Shown here in pieces: positions 5,200 through 7,617 of a stretch of 7,617 nucleotides of DNA. The stretch is from the NCBI GenBank assembly GCA_002498285.1, contig DAGU01000019.1, positions 46,759 to 54,375 on the forward strand, written 5' to 3'. A program made the translations under genes and the position numbers. How positions within the stretch are numbered: the stretch's first letter is position 1; each line of letters begins with the position of its first letter. The notes beneath the pieces are model-generated. The model had not been told where the DNA came from. It saw only the letters and a program-made list of their open reading frames with translations, and searched no databases. Source of the DNA: Methanomassiliicoccus sp. UBA386 (GTDB taxonomy: Archaea; Thermoplasmatota; Thermoplasmata; Methanomassiliicoccales; Methanomassiliicoccaceae).

Positions 5200-5376
5200 G
5201 GCCCCATCACCCTCGGGACTCTTGGCCCGCCAATCGAGATGGGCCATGAGGCCTGCTCCAACATCATTGCCGTGGGCTCCGTTTATTGTGGAGCGGGAGC
5301 TCAGGGGGGGTCATCACCCAGGTGTGATCTCGATCAAGGTGTTGGCTCAGCGTTCTGCCAAGGGAGGTGAGAACAC
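5200..5376. other. interval between two convergent zinc-protein genes
   Basis: No gene seen. A small hairpin, GCTCC (5276-5280) with GGAGC (5290-5294), and an inverted repeat, ATCAC/GTGAT (5313-5328), are present without a clear T-run. One of them could end the zinc-ribbon transcript, but support is weak. Confidence 0.25.
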
Positions 5377-5547
5377 CTACTGCACTTCTCCCCGCCCGTG
5401 GCATCTTGAGCAGACGCCGGTGTGAAAGCAGGTAGGGCAGTCGGGAAAGACCTCTATATGATGACCATATCCTGGATAACCGAGCTTGCCAGTCCCTCTA
5501 CAGTGCCTGCATCGTCCGGTCCCGTTGCATGCTGGGCAGGTCTTCAT
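5377..5547 (-). CDS. 56-residue DnaJ-type cysteine-rich zinc protein
   Basis: A small gene below usual length cut-offs. The 56 residues contain four CxxCxxxG modules in order: CPACNGTG (4-11), CRHCRGTG (13-20), CPTCFHTG (37-44) and CSRCHGRG (46-53). Two pairs are separated by a linker, KLGYPGYGHHIEVFPD (21-36). This is the layout of the zinc-binding domain of DnaJ/Hsp40, in which the four modules coordinate two zinc ions, but no J domain or substrate-binding domain is attached. The start is the only ATG after an in-frame TAA. No clear promoter lies in the 98 bp up to the DUF835 gene on the same strand, so co-transcription is possible. It ends in TAG. The likely role, by inference, is a stand-alone zinc or redox chaperone-like module or a protein-interaction element. 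Dense, correctly spaced cysteines make it very probably real. Confidence 0.8.
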   Translation of the reverse strand: MKTCPACNGTGRCRHCRGTGKLGYPGYGHHIEVFPDCPTCFHTGVCSRCHGRGEVQ

Positions 5548-5629
5548 GCCCCTTGATGGGCTTTAGGGGATATCACCGTTCTGTTGCCTCGCCAGGCCGC
5601 GCCCCTCGATGAGAATGCGCCCCCCGCGT

Positions 5630-5642
5630 CCCCGGACCGGGG
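5630..5642. repeat. GC palindrome just after the DUF835 stop codon
   Basis: CCCCGG-A-CCGGGG is a perfect 6-bp inverted repeat three bases beyond the DUF835 gene's stop (5646-5648). As RNA it could form only a small hairpin with a distorted loop and has no T-run, so it is a weak terminator or processing-site candidate between the DUF835 gene and the small zinc protein. Confidence 0.35.
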
Positions 5643-5645
5643 CGG

Positions 5646-6857
5646 TCACTTTTCGATGACGCTCATCTCGCGCTCCAGGCGCGGAAGGAAATGGGGATCG
5701 AGCGCCGCCGGGTCCACCGAGACGATGAGCTTGGATCCGGTGACCGTGATGGCATCCTGCAGTCCGTAAAAGAACCGCATGACCGTCTCCTCTCCATTGT
5801 ACGTCTCTAGATATTCCAGTCCGTCTAGCAGGATGACCGCCTCGGCGCTCTTATCCAAGAAGGCTAACACGCTGTGCAGGAGGAGGGACAGGCTGGACGG
5901 ATCGACGCGATTCGCCCCGGGCTTGGTGGTCAGCCACAGCATGGGCGTGTTCATCAACCCATACGTCTCTCTCAACTGATCAGGATGCCTCCGCGATATC
6001 AGCAGGCCTTGTCCTCCGGAGGCTATCTCGTTAACGAACATGCGGTAGGCCAGGTCGTCCTTCTTGGTCTCCACCAGCACGCTTCCTCCTGCCTTCACGC
6101 CCGGTGTGCTCGAACCCCCTTGGACATGCTCCTCCACTGGCTCCAGTATGAACAGCTTTTGATGGATCACTCCGTAACCGACGAACAGGCAGGTTGATAG
6201 GATGATCGCCGATAGCAGGGGAGGGTCGATCGCTTCGCTCATCACTGTTGGGACCACCAGCAGGGTAGAGAACACCGGGACCGCCATGCCGGCTATCAAC
6301 GGTAAAAGGCGGCGCCTCTCAACGGCGCTGCGCTCCCTCCAGTAGGACAGGGTGAGAACGATGGTGCTGGCGAGAAAGATCAGCACTATGGAGGCATACC
6401 AAAGCAGGGAAGGTGTGTTCAGGCGGAGCCACCATCCATATTTGTCCTCCGCCACTTCTATGCCTCCGGCGGCCATTGCCGCGCTCAGCGCTACCGCGAC
6501 GGCAGTGAAGCCCCATCGATGGCGGACCGCCCACGGGTCTTTGCGCTCGAACGGCATTATGGATGCCAGATGGAGCATGGCGGCTGCCAGCAGCGTGGTG
6601 GTTAGAACAAGCCCCCTGGCGAAGAGCCGCGCCTCGTCGGCATCCGGCGAGGTGATCGTTAGAAAGTCGAACAGGGCGGCCAGCGCCGCCGTTATCGCCA
6701 CGACGAAGAATGCGCGAGAGCCGCTAAGGTGCCGGTTGCGTCTCATCACATACATGCCTAACGCGAAGCATGCGGACGCTGCGAGCACGGATGCCGATGC
6801 CAGAGCTGCCTTTTCCATCATCGCCGGAGCCTGCGAGACATTTCGAATATTTATCAT
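5646..6857 (-). CDS. seven-TM protein with C-terminal DUF835 domain
   Basis: 403 residues. Seven hydrophobic segments can be placed at about 17-38, 48-68, 80-100, 115-131, 150-171, 183-204 and 213-230, like the 7-TM sensory modules found on archaeal histidine kinases. A linker (231-262) leads to a cytoplasmic DUF835 domain (about 263-399). That domain reads as alternating strands and helices: GLLISRR (284-290), MLWLTTK (306-312), AVILLDGLEYLETYNGEE (340-357) and SKLIVSVDPAALD (375-387). The LLDGLEYL stretch resembles a Walker B strand of RecA/KaiC-like proteins, but no Walker A lysine motif is visible at the expected SGGQGLLISR (280-289). It is therefore probably a non-ATPase signalling domain (inference). 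No kinase or transmitter domain is present. The membrane part may sense a ligand and DUF835 may relay through a partner. The divergent neighbour is an anchored extracellular protein. The start ATG 6855-6857 is preceded by GGATGTGA, a near-match to an archaeal ribosome binding site; later ATGs (residues 13 and 14) are possible. Confidence 0.88.
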   Translation of the reverse strand: MINIRNVSQAPAMMEKAALASASVLAASACFALGMYVMRRNRHLSGSRAFFVVAITAALAALFDFLTITSPDADEARLFARGLVLTTTLLAAAMLHLASIMPFERKDPWAVRHRWGFTAVAVALSAAMAAGGIEVAEDKYGWWLRLNTPSLLWYASIVLIFLASTIVLTLSYWRERSAVERRRLLPLIAGMAVPVFSTLLVVPTVMSEAIDPPLLSAIILSTCLFVGYGVIHQKLFILEPVEEHVQGGSSTPGVKAGGSVLVETKKDDLAYRMFVNEIASGGQGLLISRRHPDQLRETYGLMNTPMLWLTTKPGANRVDPSSLSLLLHSVLAFLDKSAEAVILLDGLEYLETYNGEETVMRFFYGLQDAITVTGSKLIVSVDPAALDPHFLPRLEREMSVIEK

Positions 6858-6884
6858 GTCACATCCCTGCGCCTGGCCCTTCCA

Positions 6885-6895
6885 GGAAAAATATC
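6885..6895 (-). promoter_or_regulatory. TATA-like box for the DUF835 gene
   Basis: The minus strand reads GATATTTTTCC, centred about 33 nt before the ATG, giving a very short leader. It is part of the divergent promoter region shared with the gene at 6957. Confidence 0.45.
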
Positions 6896-6905
6896 TGGCA
6901 CTGTA

Positions 6906-6923
6906 ATTATCTCATCAGATAAT
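6906..6923. promoter_or_regulatory. 18-bp palindrome, candidate operator in a divergent promoter
   Basis: ATTATCT-CATC-AGATAAT is a perfect inverted repeat with 7-bp arms. It abuts the plus-strand TATA element (6924-6930) and lies just upstream of the minus-strand one, where a dimeric regulator could affect both divergent genes, as a repressor or as an activator at the BRE. Confidence 0.55.
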
Positions 6924-6930
6924 GTTATAT
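6924..6930 (+). promoter_or_regulatory. TATA box for the anchored extracellular protein
   Basis: GTTATAT lies about 30 nt before the GTG at 6957. Transcription starting at about 6953-6957 would give a leaderless mRNA, which agrees with the absence of a Shine-Dalgarno sequence before this start. Confidence 0.5.
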
Positions 6931-6956
6931 CCCCTCCGGCTCACAATAATCCCACG

Positions 6957-7592
6957 GTGAAAAAAATGGAGAGCGATATAAAACCTGGAGGGCCGAGGTC
7001 CGGCAGGACGTTACTGGTGGCGGTGATCGCCATAGTGGCGGTGCTAGTGGTGGCCGCGGCCGCGGCATTCGTGATGGGAGTGTTCGACGCTCCCGGCGGG
7101 AACGGCGATACGGAGGGCGGCGACGATACGGGTGGGGACAAGGATGCCATCGAACTGCCCTTTGACATCAGCAACGGTGACTTCATCGAATACGCGATCA
7201 GCCACAGCGAGGGTGCTCTGGAAGGCACCATGAGGATGACCTTCCTCAACGTCGCGGACGATTCCTACGAAGTGAGGATGGTGCAGACCATCAACGGGCA
7301 GACGTTCAACCTCACCTGGACGGCCGACGCCAACGACACCGTGGGCAGAATATCGGACGGTGATGGGCCGGAGGACTTTGGCGAGCTGATCGGAGCGGAG
7401 ACCATCGACACCGAGTTCGGCCCGAGGAACGCGCTGCACTACCGCGCGAGCGAGGATGGCACCGTGATCGACTACTACGTCGGGGAGGAGTCTCCGATGC
7501 TGTATCGCATAGTGACCACCGACGAGGGGGGCGTTCTCACCTACGAGCTGGTCGACACCAACATCGAGGAGATCAGGAACGCCAACGCTTGA
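6957..7592 (+). CDS. membrane-anchored extracellular protein of unknown function
   Basis: 211 residues from the GTG start. A short basic N-terminus (KPGGPRSGR) precedes one strong hydrophobic helix (about 19-41: LLVAVIAIVAVLVVAAAAAFVMG). A Gly/Asp-rich flexible linker (47-63: GGNGDTEGGDDTGGDKD) then leads to an acidic, beta-rich domain (65-205) with many Thr, Tyr and Asp residues and only a few Lys. This suggests an N-terminal anchor or uncleaved signal with the domain outside the cell. No lipobox cysteine is seen; the protein has no cysteine at all. No named family was recognised; similar short anchored proteins are common in archaeal genomes. Start: GTG 6957 fits a leaderless transcript, and ATG 6966 (MESDIK) is the alternative. 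It shares its promoter region and a palindrome with the divergent 7-TM DUF835 gene. Confidence 0.8.
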   Translation: MKKMESDIKPGGPRSGRTLLVAVIAIVAVLVVAAAAAFVMGVFDAPGGNGDTEGGDDTGGDKDAIELPFDISNGDFIEYAISHSEGALEGTMRMTFLNVADDSYEVRMVQTINGQTFNLTWTADANDTVGRISDGDGPEDFGELIGAETIDTEFGPRNALHYRASEDGTVIDYYVGEESPMLYRIVTTDEGGVLTYELVDTNIEEIRNANA

Positions 7593-7594
7593 AC

Positions 7595-7609
7595 GGGGCG
7601 CAGCGCCCC
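7595..7609 (+). terminator. GC-rich hairpin after the anchored protein gene
   Basis: GGGGCG-CAG-CGCCCC forms a 6-bp stem with a 3-nt loop, two bases after the TGA (7590-7592). It is a plausible transcript-ending or 3'-protecting hairpin. The window ends too soon to see a T-run. Confidence 0.45.
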
Positions 7610-7617
7610 AGGGCGGC

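Noticed and set aside
6352..6906. A 184-codon plus-strand open frame opposite the DUF835 gene's membrane part
   Set aside because: It is a shadow of the hydrophobic codons on the other strand, with no domain, no ribosome binding site and an end inside the divergent promoter.
1..7617. CRISPR array, insertion sequence or attachment site
   Set aside because: No regularly spaced repeats, transposase-like frames or flanking direct repeats of a tRNA 3' end were seen, despite two tRNA genes being common integration sites.

Overview
The window looks like a chromosomal segment of a moderately GC-rich archaeon, most likely from the Thermoplasmata/Methanomassiliicoccales side. Several things point to this: TATA-like boxes at archaeal spacing upstream of genes and tRNAs, homoserine dehydrogenase with a separate ACT-domain partner, a 7-TM protein with a DUF835 domain, several starts without a Shine-Dalgarno sequence, and tRNA genes with encoded CCA. 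The exact lineage is inference. No mobile element, CRISPR array or rRNA was seen.

Left part (1-1770, all minus strand): an amino-acid operon read in the order ACT-domain regulator, homoserine dehydrogenase, then the 5' end of a citramalate synthase-like gene that runs off the window. Together these make homoserine (for threonine and methionine) and feed isoleucine synthesis by the citramalate route. The cimA-like reading frame has no usable start codon here.

Middle left (1808-4106): tRNA-Ser(GGA); then a nitrilase-superfamily amidohydrolase and NAD synthetase, divergently transcribed from a 77-bp promoter region; then a small two-TM PH-like membrane protein whose stop codon abuts that of nadE. 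The amidohydrolase has a sequence block resembling the glutaminase domain of glutamine-dependent NAD synthetases, so the pair may be a split version of that enzyme.

Middle right (4107-5547): tRNA-Glu(CTC) with a strong TATA box; a gene-poor stretch of about 475 bp ending in an AT-rich promoter island with three palindromes; a double zinc-ribbon protein; and, facing it, a previously hidden 56-residue protein made of four DnaJ-type CxxCxxxG modules.

Right part (5646-7617): a seven-TM protein with a C-terminal DUF835 domain (minus) and a divergent, membrane-anchored, probably extracellular protein (plus). A 99-bp region between them carries an 18-bp perfect palindrome next to a TATA box. The regulatory sites and small zinc proteins are the least explained parts of the window.
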